A stretch of 64,000 nucleotides of DNA from Palsa-948 sp964481195. GTDB taxonomy: Bacteria; Bacteroidota; Bacteroidia; Palsa-948. The notes under the pieces are model-generated. The model did no database searches. It saw only the letters and a list, made by a program, of their open reading frames with translations, and was not told the origin of the DNA. Positions 53,851 through 62,332 of this stretch are shown piece after piece (the first letter of the stretch is position 1; each line of letters begins with the position of its first letter). Position numbers and translations under genes: made by a program. The stretch is from positions 81,472 to 145,471 of the forward strand of contig CAYZTB010000001.1 in NCBI GenBank assembly GCA_964481195.1, given 5' to 3'.

Positions 53851-54336
53851 ATGAACGAAGAAGAAATCATACATCTACTTAAAATATTAGAAGTAGGCTT
53901 ACTTGCAAGCGTTAAATTTCTTTTATCTCCTTTCGAAGCAGAACGTCAAGGTTTGAATTTTAAAGAAGCATTTATTATTACGACCTCTGGCGGACTAATT
54001 GGCATTGTTTTGTTCACTTACATAGGGCAAGCTATATCCTATGCATGGAAAAGAACTATTAGTTTTTTTACAAAAAAAAATAAGCAGAACAAGAAATTTA
54101 CTTGGATGAATAAATTTGTAGTAAAAATTAAACAAAAATTTGGCCTAATGGGTCTCGTGTTTGCCACACCTATTATCCTTTCTATTCCTATTGGATGCTT
54201 TGTCATACAACATTTTTACAAAAACAAAATAAAAAACTTATCACTACTATTTGTTGCGCTTTTACTTTGGTCAATATTGCTTAATAGCGCAGCACATTTT
54301 CTTAAACTTTCTCAGTATCTTCATATAGGAAAATAA
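53851..54336 (+). CDS. Small multi-pass membrane protein of unknown function
   Basis: A 161-residue protein with three or four hydrophobic segments (about 12-22, 43-64, 100-122, 126-145) and a basic loop (KRTISFFTKKNKQNKKFTWMNK). The segment FGLMGLVFATPIILSIPIGCFV faintly resembles small export or DedA-like proteins, not enough to name it. It ends just before a terminator. Confidence 0.8.
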   Translation: MNEEEIIHLLKILEVGLLASVKFLLSPFEAERQGLNFKEAFIITTSGGLIGIVLFTYIGQAISYAWKRTISFFTKKNKQNKKFTWMNKFVVKIKQKFGLMGLVFATPIILSIPIGCFVIQHFYKNKIKNLSLLFVALLLWSILLNSAAHFLKLSQYLHIGK

Positions 54337-54370
54337 AAAAGGCTGCTTAGATTTACCAAACAGCCTTTTT
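54336..54370. terminator. Bidirectional intrinsic terminator
   Basis: AAAAAGGCTG pairs with CAGCCTTTTT across a 15-nt loop, between the convergent membrane-protein and Cys-rich genes. A- and T-runs on both sides allow use in either direction. Confidence 0.85.
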
Positions 54371-54386
54371 AAAAAAATTAATTTGA

Positions 54387-54707
54387 TTATTTTTCCTGCT
54401 CTGCTACTTTTGTGCTAGACTTTACTGGAGGAGCTTGAGCTGGCTTTTTATTACCCGCTGTTGAATGCCCGCCTGTTGGCATTGTGCAACAAGATTTAGT
54501 GGCAGACGAGGAGCAGCCTTTTTCAGTATTTGCATTTGTTGTTGCTTTGTCTTTGCAACAAGTGCTTCCCTTCTTACCATTTTTACATTTCTTACACTCT
54601 TCGCCTCCTGAATAAATAACTTTTGCGTGAGTAATTACTGCAGCAGTGCTGATTGTAGCAGCACCAACAAATCCTGTTAATGCGAATGCTAAAAATAGAT
54701 TTTTCAT
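54387..54707 (-). CDS. Small exported Cys-rich protein
   Basis: A 106-residue protein with a signal/anchor segment (about 3-27, LFLAFALTGFVGAATISTAAV) and a mature part with seven to eight cysteines in a CKKC, STCC, KGCS, KSCC pattern, spaced by Lys/Gly/Ser/Thr. The tail is Pro/Lys/Ala-rich. Metal binding or disulfide knot is plausible but not shown. It lies alone on its strand between a terminator and mscS. Confidence 0.72.
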   Translation of the reverse strand: MKNLFLAFALTGFVGAATISTAAVITHAKVIYSGGEECKKCKNGKKGSTCCKDKATTNANTEKGCSSSATKSCCTMPTGGHSTAGNKKPAQAPPVKSSTKVAEQEK

Positions 54708-54792
54708 TTTATTATGTTTTAATGGTTATTACCTGTTATAGTTTTCAAACTTAGTTAAAGAAGTACAATAATCGTTCCTAATTTTAGAAACA

Positions 54793-55656
54793 TTAATCCT
54801 CCTTATAAAACTTGCCAATATTACTGCTTTTCAAGTGAATATCGCGTTGAGGGAATGGTATTTCTATACCTTCCTCTCGAAGTCTTTTAAACACTTCGTA
54901 TCTAATATCGCTTAACACATTCTCAATTCTGAATAAACGCTCACTCCAAAAAACCATTTCAAAATTTATGGAAGAATCGCCAAAAGACGAAAATCTAACT
55001 TTCGGCTCTTTATCTTTTATGTCAAGAACATCTGAATTTCTTTCCATAACATCAGTAAGTACTTTTCTAACATGCTCAGGATCAGATTTGTAACTAACTC
55101 CAACTATCAACCTAAAACGCGCATAGTTACTGGTTTGCCTGCTCCAATTAGTTACAGTATCATTTATAAATTTATGATTAGGAACAATTTTTACGATGCT
55201 GTCGCGAGTTTCAACTAAACTAGTGCGAAGTTTAATTTCTTTCACCCGGCAAACCATTCCGTCAATCTCTAATATATCGCCAATTTGAACACTGCCTTCA
55301 AATAAAAGAAACATTCCACTTACCAAATCATTAAATATTTGTTGTATTCCAAGCCCTAAACCTACAAGCAGCGCAGCAGAGCCGGCAAGTAACAATGTAA
55401 TTTTTATGTCAAGAACTTGTAAACAAAAGAGCACACTTACAACCCAAGTAATGTATTTACAAATCAAGAATATACTATGCTTTCTGCCGCCATCAAACGG
55501 CAAATTTTTTGTAGAGCGTGCAATAAGTGCTTTTAATAAAGTAAGGAAAAACCATGTACCAATGATGATCCCAAAAACTACAACAATTGTAAATACCGAT
55601 ATATGATAATTCTTTGCGTCAATTATATTAAAATCCAAAAAATCATTAATACTCAT
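54793..55656 (-). CDS. Small-conductance mechanosensitive channel (MscS type)
   Basis: A 287-residue channel. ATG 55656 (MSINDFL) is chosen; an in-frame ATG at 55692 adds 12 residues and cannot be excluded. Three TM segments (about 18-40, 60-80, 83-115), the last with the pore pattern GSAALLVGLGLGIQQIFNDLVSG, are followed by the MscS beta domain GSVQIGDILEIDGMVCRVKEI and a C-terminal cytoplasmic domain. Releases solutes on hypo-osmotic shock. Confidence 0.9.
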   Translation of the reverse strand: MSINDFLDFNIIDAKNYHISVFTIVVVFGIIIGTWFFLTLLKALIARSTKNLPFDGGRKHSIFLICKYITWVVSVLFCLQVLDIKITLLLAGSAALLVGLGLGIQQIFNDLVSGMFLLFEGSVQIGDILEIDGMVCRVKEIKLRTSLVETRDSIVKIVPNHKFINDTVTNWSRQTSNYARFRLIVGVSYKSDPEHVRKVLTDVMERNSDVLDIKDKEPKVRFSSFGDSSINFEMVFWSERLFRIENVLSDIRYEVFKRLREEGIEIPFPQRDIHLKSSNIGKFYKED

Positions 55657-55743
55657 AGTAGTTAAAAGTAAATAATTTAAGCGATGAAACATTAAAATTC
55701 AAATTATTAAATTTACACCTCACGTATTTATACATCAAATAAA

Positions 55744-56103
55744 ATGAACAAAGTAAACATTACAGAAAAGCTAAGTCTATTTGACGATTATTGGAATCCA
55801 AGAATTGCTGGGGAACTGAATGGACAGCACGTTAAACTAGCAAAGTTTAAAGGAGAATTTATCTGGCATAAACACGATAATGAAGATGAGATGTTTTATG
55901 TATTAAAGGGAGAGTTTACCATGGAGTTTCGTGACAAGAAAATTTTGCTAAAAGAAAATGAATTTTTAATAGTTCCCAAAGGCGTTGAACACAAACCTGT
56001 TGCTGAAAACGAAGTATCTATCCTGTTGTTTGAACCTGCCACTACCATTAATACCGGAGAAAGCGGTGGTGAGCGTACAAAAGAAAATCTTGAAAGAATC
56101 TAA
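55744..56103 (+). CDS. Cupin-domain protein
   Basis: A 119-residue single-domain cupin. The metal-type signature is seen as GEFIWHKHDNEDEMFYVLKGEFTMEF, with a second strand set PKGVEHKPVAENEVSILLFEPA. Two histidines and a glutamate in the first motif fit a bound metal. Substrate unknown. The next gene appears to start inside its 3' end. Confidence 0.88.
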   Translation: MNKVNITEKLSLFDDYWNPRIAGELNGQHVKLAKFKGEFIWHKHDNEDEMFYVLKGEFTMEFRDKKILLKENEFLIVPKGVEHKPVAENEVSILLFEPATTINTGESGGERTKENLERI

Positions 56104-57325
56104 CCAACAAAAAAAAGTAAACCTTTTAGAGAGTAAGGCAGGAACAAGATTTATTGTTTTTGCTTTTTATTTTGCCGAAGGAATACCTATTGGCTTCATA
56201 TGGTGGGCTATGCCTACTTTATTAAATCAAAATGGTGTTGAAGTAGATGTTATTGGTTCATTTACAGCCTTACTAACACTACCTTGGATATTAAAATTTT
56301 TGTGGGCACCATTAATAGATATACTTCGCACACCAAATTTTGGTTTTAAAAAATGGATTGGAGTTTCTCAATTAGCAATGTGTTTGACTTTAATTCCATT
56401 ACTTTTTATTCCGATTTCAGGAAATATATTATGGTGGGGTATGTTTCTATTTCTTCATTCACTGGCAGCTGCAACCCAAGATGTTTCAGTTGATGCAATG
56501 ATTATTAATACGACTAAAGAAAATGAGCATGGTGCATTAAACGGTTATATGCAAGCAGGAATGCTAGTTGCTAGAAGTATTTTTGGTGGAGGAGCATTAA
56601 TTCTTTTAGCAAAAACAAATGTGTCACTTACCATTGGACTCATGATTGCTTCTACATTATGTACTATCTTTTTGCTGCGCTTTATTTCTGTAAATGAAAG
56701 TAGGGAAAAGGAAAATAATCAGATACTACAATTTAAAAACAGTTTACTAAGCACTTTTAAAACAAAACAAATTTGGCATATCCTTGGATTTGCACTTACA
56801 GCTGCTGCTGCATTTGAAGTAGTAGGTGCTTTTGTGGGCCCATTTTTAAAGAGCAAGGCAATAAACATGGAACAGATTGGATATTTCTTTGGGCTTCCAG
56901 TTGTTATATCCATGCTTTTAGGTGGTTTAACTGGTGGATATTTGTCAGATTATATAGAACGAAAAAAAGCGGTGTTTATCTTTTTGCTTGGGGTAGTATT
57001 TTTAGTAACCATCATTTCTGGAATAGGATTCTTAAATTCAGAAGCACCCATTTATGTTCTACTCACTCTTTTGTCGATAATGTATTTTTTTACCGGCATG
57101 TTTACCGCATCCTCGTATGCGCTATTTATGGATTTAACAAATCCTAAAATTGCTGCAACACAATTCAGCACTTTTATGGCTGCAACGAATGCTTGCGAAG
57201 CATGGGTGGTGTGGATTTCCGGCCTTGTTGTTGTTTCGTATAATTATAGTTTCGCTTTTTTATTGATGTGTTTAGTTTCTTTGGCAAGCTTATTTCTTTT
57301 AAAACGAATTAAAAATGAAGAATAA
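56069..57325 (+). CDS. MFS permease, AmpG-like
   Basis: About 418 residues and 12 hydrophobic segments. The start is uncertain: the frame from 55985 reads through the cupin gene; GTG 56069 is preferred because a purine-rich GGAGA lies 8 nt before it, giving a 35-bp overlap with the cupin gene (GTG 56066 and TTG 56090 are alternatives). The pattern FAFYFAEGIPIGFIWWAMPTLLN and LPWILKFLWAPLIDIL resembles AmpG and related muropeptide or sugar permeases; solute not known. Confidence 0.83.
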   Translation: MSVQKKILKESNQQKKVNLLESKAGTRFIVFAFYFAEGIPIGFIWWAMPTLLNQNGVEVDVIGSFTALLTLPWILKFLWAPLIDILRTPNFGFKKWIGVSQLAMCLTLIPLLFIPISGNILWWGMFLFLHSLAAATQDVSVDAMIINTTKENEHGALNGYMQAGMLVARSIFGGGALILLAKTNVSLTIGLMIASTLCTIFLLRFISVNESREKENNQILQFKNSLLSTFKTKQIWHILGFALTAAAAFEVVGAFVGPFLKSKAINMEQIGYFFGLPVVISMLLGGLTGGYLSDYIERKKAVFIFLLGVVFLVTIISGIGFLNSEAPIYVLLTLLSIMYFFTGMFTASSYALFMDLTNPKIAATQFSTFMAATNACEAWVVWISGLVVVSYNYSFAFLLMCLVSLASLFLLKRIKNEE

Positions 57326-57368
57326 AAATATTTTTTATTAAAAGGCATTTCACATTAAAAAAAGAATT

Positions 57369-57376
57369 TACATTTG
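57369..57376 (+). promoter_or_regulatory. Candidate -7 promoter box TACATTTG of the ilv operon
   Basis: A full TAnnTTTG match 7 bp before the first leader-peptide ATG (57384). The start site would be about 1-4 nt before that ATG, so the leader would be translated from a nearly leaderless end. A TTTC at 57348 is 17 bp upstream as a weak -33. Confidence 0.55.
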
Positions 57377-57383
57377 CATCGCA

Positions 57384-57437
57384 ATGAACAACAACACAAT
57401 TATTCTAACGCAAGTCATTACACCTTTAATTAGGTAG
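57384..57437 (+). CDS. Leader peptide 1 of the ilv attenuator
   Basis: A 17-residue ORF, MNNNTIILTQVITPLIR, with four Ile, two Leu and one Val codons (7 of 17), ending at TAG 57435-57437. It lies directly before a strong intrinsic terminator. A ribosome stalled on the Ile/Leu/Val codons would leave 57437-57449 free to pair with the terminator's left arm (57465-57476), the classical antiterminator arrangement. It shares the core IIL-T-VIT with leader 2. Confidence 0.75.
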   Translation: MNNNTIILTQVITPLIR

Positions 57438-57464
57438 CGGAAGAGTTTTGTATAAAAAAATTAC

Positions 57465-57495
57465 AACCCTTTCCGCCCCGCGGAGAGGGTTTTTT
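57465..57495 (+). terminator. Attenuator terminator 1 of the ilv operon
   Basis: Stem AACCCTTTCCGC (57465-57476) with GCGGAGAGGGTT (57480-57491), 12 pairs with one G-T, loop of three C, then six T residues. An alternative pairing with 57437-57449 would open it. Confidence 0.85.
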
Positions 57496-57531
57496 GCTTT
57501 AAAGATGTTTGTTTAAAAATTGAAATAAAAA

Positions 57532-57591
57532 ATGAAAACACATAGCATTATTATTATTCTAACTGTCATTACGGTGAAACCACCCGGGTGA
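57532..57591 (+). CDS. Leader peptide 2 of the ilv attenuator
   Basis: A 19-residue ORF, MKTHSIIIILTVITVKPPG, with five Ile (a run of four), one Leu and two Val codons, ending at TGA 57589-57591. It sits between attenuator terminators 1 and 2 and resembles leader 1 in the DNA around ATTATTCTAAC...GTCATTAC. A perfect 8-bp pairing (57542-57549 with 57593-57600) encloses the coding region and would be broken by a ribosome stalled on the Ile codons. Confidence 0.75.
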   Translation: MKTHSIIIILTVITVKPPG

Positions 57592-57613
57592 GAATGCTAT
57601 ATCTTAAACAAAG

Positions 57614-57650
57614 AAAAAGCCCTCTCGCTCAAACTGCGGAAGGGCTTTTT
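57614..57650 (+). terminator. Attenuator terminator 2 of the ilv operon
   Basis: AAAAAGCCCT...CGC (57614-57628) pairs with GCG...AGGGCTTTTT (57636-57650) with an internal mismatch, 22 bp after leader 2. The antiterminator for this one is not obvious by eye. Confidence 0.8.
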
Positions 57651-57680
57651 GAATTTAAAACAATAAATAAAAACCATAAA

Positions 57681-57932
57681 ATGAACAAAAACAATAAAAC
57701 AAACTACAGAACAAGATTTTTACTACTCAGTAATAACCCAAATACAACTACTTCGCAAAATACAATAGCTTATTACTCGATGCTTTACGCAAAAACTAAT
57801 TTGGATATAGTAGCTTATCATGTGATAAATGCCATAAAAAAGCACACAACTTCATTACTAAGCAAGTTTGGACATAGTAGCAATAAAAATAATTCAAACA
57901 AACCAGTTCGATTTTCGCAATACTATTGCTAA
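57681..57932 (+). CDS. Unknown 83-residue ORF between attenuator and ilvE
   Basis: ATG 57681 opens an 83-codon frame rich in Asn, Thr, Ser and Lys (KNNKTNYRTRFLLLSNN, NTTTSQNT, AIKKHTTSLLSK), with no recognisable domain and no signal peptide. A longer frame from GTG 57588 would overlap leader 2 and terminator 2 and is unlikely. It would be transcribed only after both attenuators are passed. It may be a small protein or a further leader; coding status is uncertain. Confidence 0.4.
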   Translation: MNKNNKTNYRTRFLLLSNNPNTTTSQNTIAYYSMLYAKTNLDIVAYHVINAIKKHTTSLLSKFGHSSNKNNSNKPVRFSQYYC

Positions 57933-57973
57933 GTAAATAGAAAAATAAAATAAATAATTATACAACACTCAAC

Positions 57974-58870
57974 ATGTATTACAACGAAAAAACAATACTC
58001 TACCACAATGGAGAATTCTTAAAAGCAATGGAAGCTAAAACTGATCTATATGGTCAAACTATGCACTACGGATATGGAGCCTTTGAAGGAATCCGCGCTT
58101 ATAAAACTTTGGAGGGAGTGAAAATTTTTAAAGCCAAAGAGCATTATGATCGACTTAAAAGATCCTGCGAATTAATACACATACCCTTCAATTACACATC
58201 GAATGAATTAGAGCACGTGTCCTATGAGCTATTGAAAAGAAATAATTTACAAGATGCGTATTTGCGACCACTCGTTTATTGCGATCCCAATATGAGCTTA
58301 AACAAACCTAACAAAGTAAACTTAATGATATGTGCTTGGGAATGGGGCAGTTATTTAGGAGATAAGTTATTACGTGTTTGTGTTTCCACATACCAGCGTC
58401 CGAATCCAAAATCGGTAAAAGTGGAAGCCAAAGCATGCGGTCATTATGTGAATTCAATTCTTGCAACTGTTGAGGCAAAAGAAAAGGGATTTGATGAAGG
58501 ACTATTACTTGACATGAATGGAAACATTGCTGAAGGGCCAGGAGCAAATTTCTTTTGCGAAAAAAATGGAGTACTATATACTCCTCCACTAGGAAACATA
58601 TTACCTGGGATAACACGTGCTACAGTTTTAGAATTATGTGAAGAATTGAAAATGCCTTTTGAAGTTTGTGCAATTCACCCCGCAGAGTTATTTAGAATGG
58701 ATGGAGCATTTTTTTGTGGTACAGCAGCTGAAATTATAGGCATACACTCCATCAATGACATTCCGTTCAAAGAACGATGGAGTAATACGTTAGGAGCAAA
58801 AATCCAAAAGGCATATTCATTAAAAGTTAGAGAAAAAAATTATTTACTAAAAAAAGAAAAAGTATCATGA
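57974..58870 (+). CDS. ilvE: Branched-chain amino acid aminotransferase
   Basis: A 298-residue fold-type IV PLP enzyme that makes Val, Leu and Ile from their 2-oxo acids. The PLP lysine is K153 in VEAKACGHYVNS, followed by GFDEGLLLDMNGNIAEGPGANFF. N-terminal GQTMHYGYGAFEGIRAY is typical. First gene of ilvE-D-B-N-C; its stop overlaps ilvD by ATGA. Confidence 0.96.
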   Translation: MYYNEKTILYHNGEFLKAMEAKTDLYGQTMHYGYGAFEGIRAYKTLEGVKIFKAKEHYDRLKRSCELIHIPFNYTSNELEHVSYELLKRNNLQDAYLRPLVYCDPNMSLNKPNKVNLMICAWEWGSYLGDKLLRVCVSTYQRPNPKSVKVEAKACGHYVNSILATVEAKEKGFDEGLLLDMNGNIAEGPGANFFCEKNGVLYTPPLGNILPGITRATVLELCEELKMPFEVCAIHPAELFRMDGAFFCGTAAEIIGIHSINDIPFKERWSNTLGAKIQKAYSLKVREKNYLLKKEKVS

Positions 58871-60534
58871 ATAATTATAGCAAACTAATAACTCAAGATC
58901 CTGAGCTTCCTGCAGCAAGAGCAATGCTTCATGCTGTTGGTTTTTTAGAAGCAGATTTTTTAAAAGCACAAATAGGAGTTGTAAGTACTGGGTACGAAGG
59001 CAACCCATGCAACATGCACCTGAATGAATTAGCAACATTAGTAAAACGTGGTTGCAATGATTCAGGGAGTAAAGGATTAATATTTAACACCATTGGCGTT
59101 AGTGATGGGATATCTATGGGAACAGAAGGCATGAGATACTCACTTCCTTCGAGAGAAATAATTGCCGACAGTATAGAATCAGTTGTCAACGCACAGCATT
59201 ACGATGGATTTGTAGCGGTAGTAGGTTGCGATAAAAATATGCCTGGCGCTATGATGGCAATGGCTAGATTAAATCGTCCTGCCATCTTAGTATTTGGAGG
59301 CACCATCGCATCCGGATGCTTGGATGGAAACAAATTAGATGTAGTAAGTGCGTTTGAGGCATTGGGTGAAAAACTATCCGGCAAAATGTCTAATGAAAAA
59401 TTTAATAAAGTAGTACAAAATGCTTGTCCGGGTGCTGGAGCATGCGGAGGCATGTATACTGCAAACACCATGGCTGTTGCTATGGAAGTGATGGGACTAA
59501 CCCTACCCTATTCTTCTTCAAACCCTGCCATGAGCAATGCCAAGAAAAAAGAATGTGAAGAAGCTGGAAAAATGATGAGTAGACTATTGCTAAAAAATTT
59601 ATTACCTGAAAAATTATTTACTAAAGCTGCTTTTGAAAATGCCATTACAGTTGTAGTTGCTTTAGGCGGTTCCACAAATTTAGTATTGCATTTACTAGCG
59701 GTAGCAAAAACTGCTGGAGTGAAATTGACTTTAGATGATTTTGAAAAAATCAGCGCTAGAACTCCTGTGTTAGGAGATTTAAAGCCCAGCGGAAAATATC
59801 TAATGGAAGATCTGCATGAAGTTGGCGGAACACCAGCAGTAATAAAATATTTATTAGATAAAAAACTATTGGACGGAAGTTGTCTTACAGTTTCTGGAAA
59901 AACTCTTGAAGAAGTTTACCAAAAAGTTCCCGGGTTTAAGAAAAATCAAAAAGTTTTTTTACCTATTGATGCACCTGTAAAGAAAAGTGGTCACTTGAAA
60001 ATATTATTTGGCAACTTAGCTCCCGATGGAGCCGTTGCTAAAATATCAGGGAAAGAAGGTGAGCAGTTTTCTGGACCAGCAAAAGTATTTGACTCAGAAA
60101 AAGAGGTAAATGACGCGATCCTTGCCAAAAAAATACAAAAAGGCGATGTGGTAGTCATACGTTACGTTGGCCCCAAGGGAGGGCCTGGTATGCCTGAAAT
60201 GCTAAAGCCAACATCACTTTTAATGGGGGCTGGGTTAGGAAAAGATGTAGCGTTAATTACTGATGGAAGGTTTTCTGGTGGCTCACATGGCTTTGTAGTA
60301 GGACATGTCTCTCCAGAGGCGTATGATGGAGGAATGATTGCTTTGCTACGCGATGGAGATAAAATCAGCATTGACATCAATAAAAATTCTATACACGCAC
60401 ATCTTTTTTCCGATGTATTAAAAGAAAGAAGACGTGAATGGAAGAAGCCTGAGCTAAAAGTGAAATCAGGTTACTTGTATAAATATGCAAAACTGGTTTC
60501 ATCAGCATCCGAAGGCTGTGTAACTGATAATTAA
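58867..60534 (+). CDS. ilvD: Dihydroxyacid dehydratase
   Basis: A 555-residue Fe-S dehydratase, third common step to Val and Ile. Cluster cysteines C48 (GNPCNMHL), C121 (VGCDKNMPG) and C193 (GAGACGGMY) are intact, as are the C-terminal TDGRFSGGSHGFVVGHVSPEA motifs. It starts in the ilvE stop (ATGA). Confidence 0.97.
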   Translation: MNNYSKLITQDPELPAARAMLHAVGFLEADFLKAQIGVVSTGYEGNPCNMHLNELATLVKRGCNDSGSKGLIFNTIGVSDGISMGTEGMRYSLPSREIIADSIESVVNAQHYDGFVAVVGCDKNMPGAMMAMARLNRPAILVFGGTIASGCLDGNKLDVVSAFEALGEKLSGKMSNEKFNKVVQNACPGAGACGGMYTANTMAVAMEVMGLTLPYSSSNPAMSNAKKKECEEAGKMMSRLLLKNLLPEKLFTKAAFENAITVVVALGGSTNLVLHLLAVAKTAGVKLTLDDFEKISARTPVLGDLKPSGKYLMEDLHEVGGTPAVIKYLLDKKLLDGSCLTVSGKTLEEVYQKVPGFKKNQKVFLPIDAPVKKSGHLKILFGNLAPDGAVAKISGKEGEQFSGPAKVFDSEKEVNDAILAKKIQKGDVVVIRYVGPKGGPGMPEMLKPTSLLMGAGLGKDVALITDGRFSGGSHGFVVGHVSPEAYDGGMIALLRDGDKISIDINKNSIHAHLFSDVLKERRREWKKPELKVKSGYLYKYAKLVSSASEGCVTDN

Positions 60535-60572
60535 TGACTCCTCATAAAAAGAGAGGAATAAAATAATATAAC

Positions 60573-62309
60573 GTGGAAACATTAATAGAAAATATAAATA
60601 CTGAATTAATAAAAGAAAATAATAAAAGTTTTTCAGGAGCTGAGCTGCTTGTAAAATCCTTGCTTGAAGAAAATGTTGAACTCATTTTTGGTTACCCTGG
60701 TGGCGCAATCATGCCTGTATACGATGCGCTGTATGGATACAAAGAAAAATTGCGGCATGTTTTAGTTCGACATGAGCAAGGCGCCATTCACGCAGCTCAG
60801 GGCTTTGCACGTGCTAGTAGAAAAACGGGAGTATGTATAGCAACTTCTGGACCAGGTGCTACAAATTTAATTACTGGTCTTGCCGATGCGATGGCAGATA
60901 GCACCCCTGTTGTATGTATAACAGGACAAGTAGGGAGTCATTTGCTAGGAACCGATGCGTTTCAAGAAACAGACGTAATGGGAATCTCGACTCCTGTTAC
61001 AAAATGGAATATACAAGTTACAAAGGCTTCTGAAATTCCAGCAGCTGTAGCAAAAGCTTTTTACATAGCAAAAAGTGGTAGACCAGGACCTGTATTGATT
61101 GACATCACCAAAGATGCACAGTTTGAAAAAGCGATTTTTAAATATAAAAAATGTTTAGGAATGCGCACGTACAATCCATCATTACGGGTTGATCTTAGCA
61201 AGGTACAAAAAGCAGCAATGTTAATAAATAATGCAAAGCGGCCATTTGTAATATTTGGACAGGGGGTAGTTCTGGCTAATGCAGAAAAAGAATTGCAAGC
61301 GCTTTTATATAAAACCAAAATCCCTGCAGCTTCAACTCTTTTAGGCTTATCAGCACTACCTACTGAGCATCCACAAAATATGGGAATGCTGGGTATGCAC
61401 GGAAACTATGCACCCAATTTACTAACCAATTATTGCGATGTACTAATAGCTGTAGGCATGCGCTTTGATGATAGAGTAACTGGTGCAGTAAACAGATATG
61501 CCAAGCAAGCCAAAATAATACATCTGGATATTGACCCTTCAGAAATAAATAAGGTAGTAACCTGCGATGTAGCAGTACTTGGTGATTGCAAAGAGTCCTT
61601 ACGTCTATTGAACTTATTAGTAAACCCTAATGAGCATAATGCATGGATGCAAGAATTTAAATTGTTGTGTCAAGCAGAGCAAGAACAAGTAATAGAAAAT
61701 GATCTTTATCCCACTTCTGTTGCGTTAAAGATGGGCGAAGTATTAAGAGTATTAAATGAAAGCAAAACTCCAGATACCATTTTAGTAACGGATGTTGGAC
61801 AACACCAAATGGTTGCATCGCGTTATTTCAAATTTGAAAAAGAACGGAGCAGCATCACTTCGGGTGGACTTGGCACTATGGGCTTTGCGTTACCTGCTGC
61901 ACTGGGTGCTAAAATGGGCGCACCGGAGCGGGAAGTTGTTGCCATTATAGGAGATGGAGGTTTTCAAATGACTATTCAGGAACTCGCAACAATAGCGCAG
62001 GAAAAACAAAACATAAAAATTATTATTCTGAACAATAATTTTTTGGGAATGGTAAGGCAATGGCAGGAGTTGTTTTTCTCGAAAAGATATTCGGAAACAG
62101 AAATTGTAAATCCAGATTTTCAGAAGCTCGCAGCTGGCTTTGGCATTAATTCTTTAAAAGTTTCGAAAAGAGATGAATTAAAAGTTGGAATGCAAAAAAT
62201 GGTGAATAGTAAAACTACATTTATTTTAGAAGTAGTAGTTGAAAAAGAAGAAAATGTATTTCCTATGATTCCTACTGGCGCTGCCGTTGATGAAGTTAGA
62301 TTAAGTTAA
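60573..62309 (+). CDS. ilvB: Acetolactate synthase, large subunit
   Basis: A 578-residue ThDP enzyme joining two pyruvates, or pyruvate and 2-oxobutyrate. It starts at GTG 60573, with a purine-rich GAGAGGA about 18 nt upstream. Motifs: GYPGGAIMPVYDAL with HEQGAIHAAQGFARA (ThDP glutamate), and the ThDP/Mg segment IIGDGGFQMT...IILNN. Catalytic subunit, paired with IlvN downstream. Confidence 0.97.
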   Translation: METLIENINTELIKENNKSFSGAELLVKSLLEENVELIFGYPGGAIMPVYDALYGYKEKLRHVLVRHEQGAIHAAQGFARASRKTGVCIATSGPGATNLITGLADAMADSTPVVCITGQVGSHLLGTDAFQETDVMGISTPVTKWNIQVTKASEIPAAVAKAFYIAKSGRPGPVLIDITKDAQFEKAIFKYKKCLGMRTYNPSLRVDLSKVQKAAMLINNAKRPFVIFGQGVVLANAEKELQALLYKTKIPAASTLLGLSALPTEHPQNMGMLGMHGNYAPNLLTNYCDVLIAVGMRFDDRVTGAVNRYAKQAKIIHLDIDPSEINKVVTCDVAVLGDCKESLRLLNLLVNPNEHNAWMQEFKLLCQAEQEQVIENDLYPTSVALKMGEVLRVLNESKTPDTILVTDVGQHQMVASRYFKFEKERSSITSGGLGTMGFALPAALGAKMGAPEREVVAIIGDGGFQMTIQELATIAQEKQNIKIIILNNNFLGMVRQWQELFFSKRYSETEIVNPDFQKLAAGFGINSLKVSKRDELKVGMQKMVNSKTTFILEVVVEKEENVFPMIPTGAAVDEVRLS

Positions 62310-62332
62310 TAATAGATAGAACAATAAACAAA

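Noticed and set aside
55985..56068. Upstream extension of the MFS permease
   Set aside because: It lies out of frame over the conserved end of the cupin gene and adds unconserved residues.
57588..57680. GTG 57588 as start of the small ORF before ilvE
   Set aside because: That start overlaps leader 2 and runs through terminator 2; ATG 57681 is more credible.
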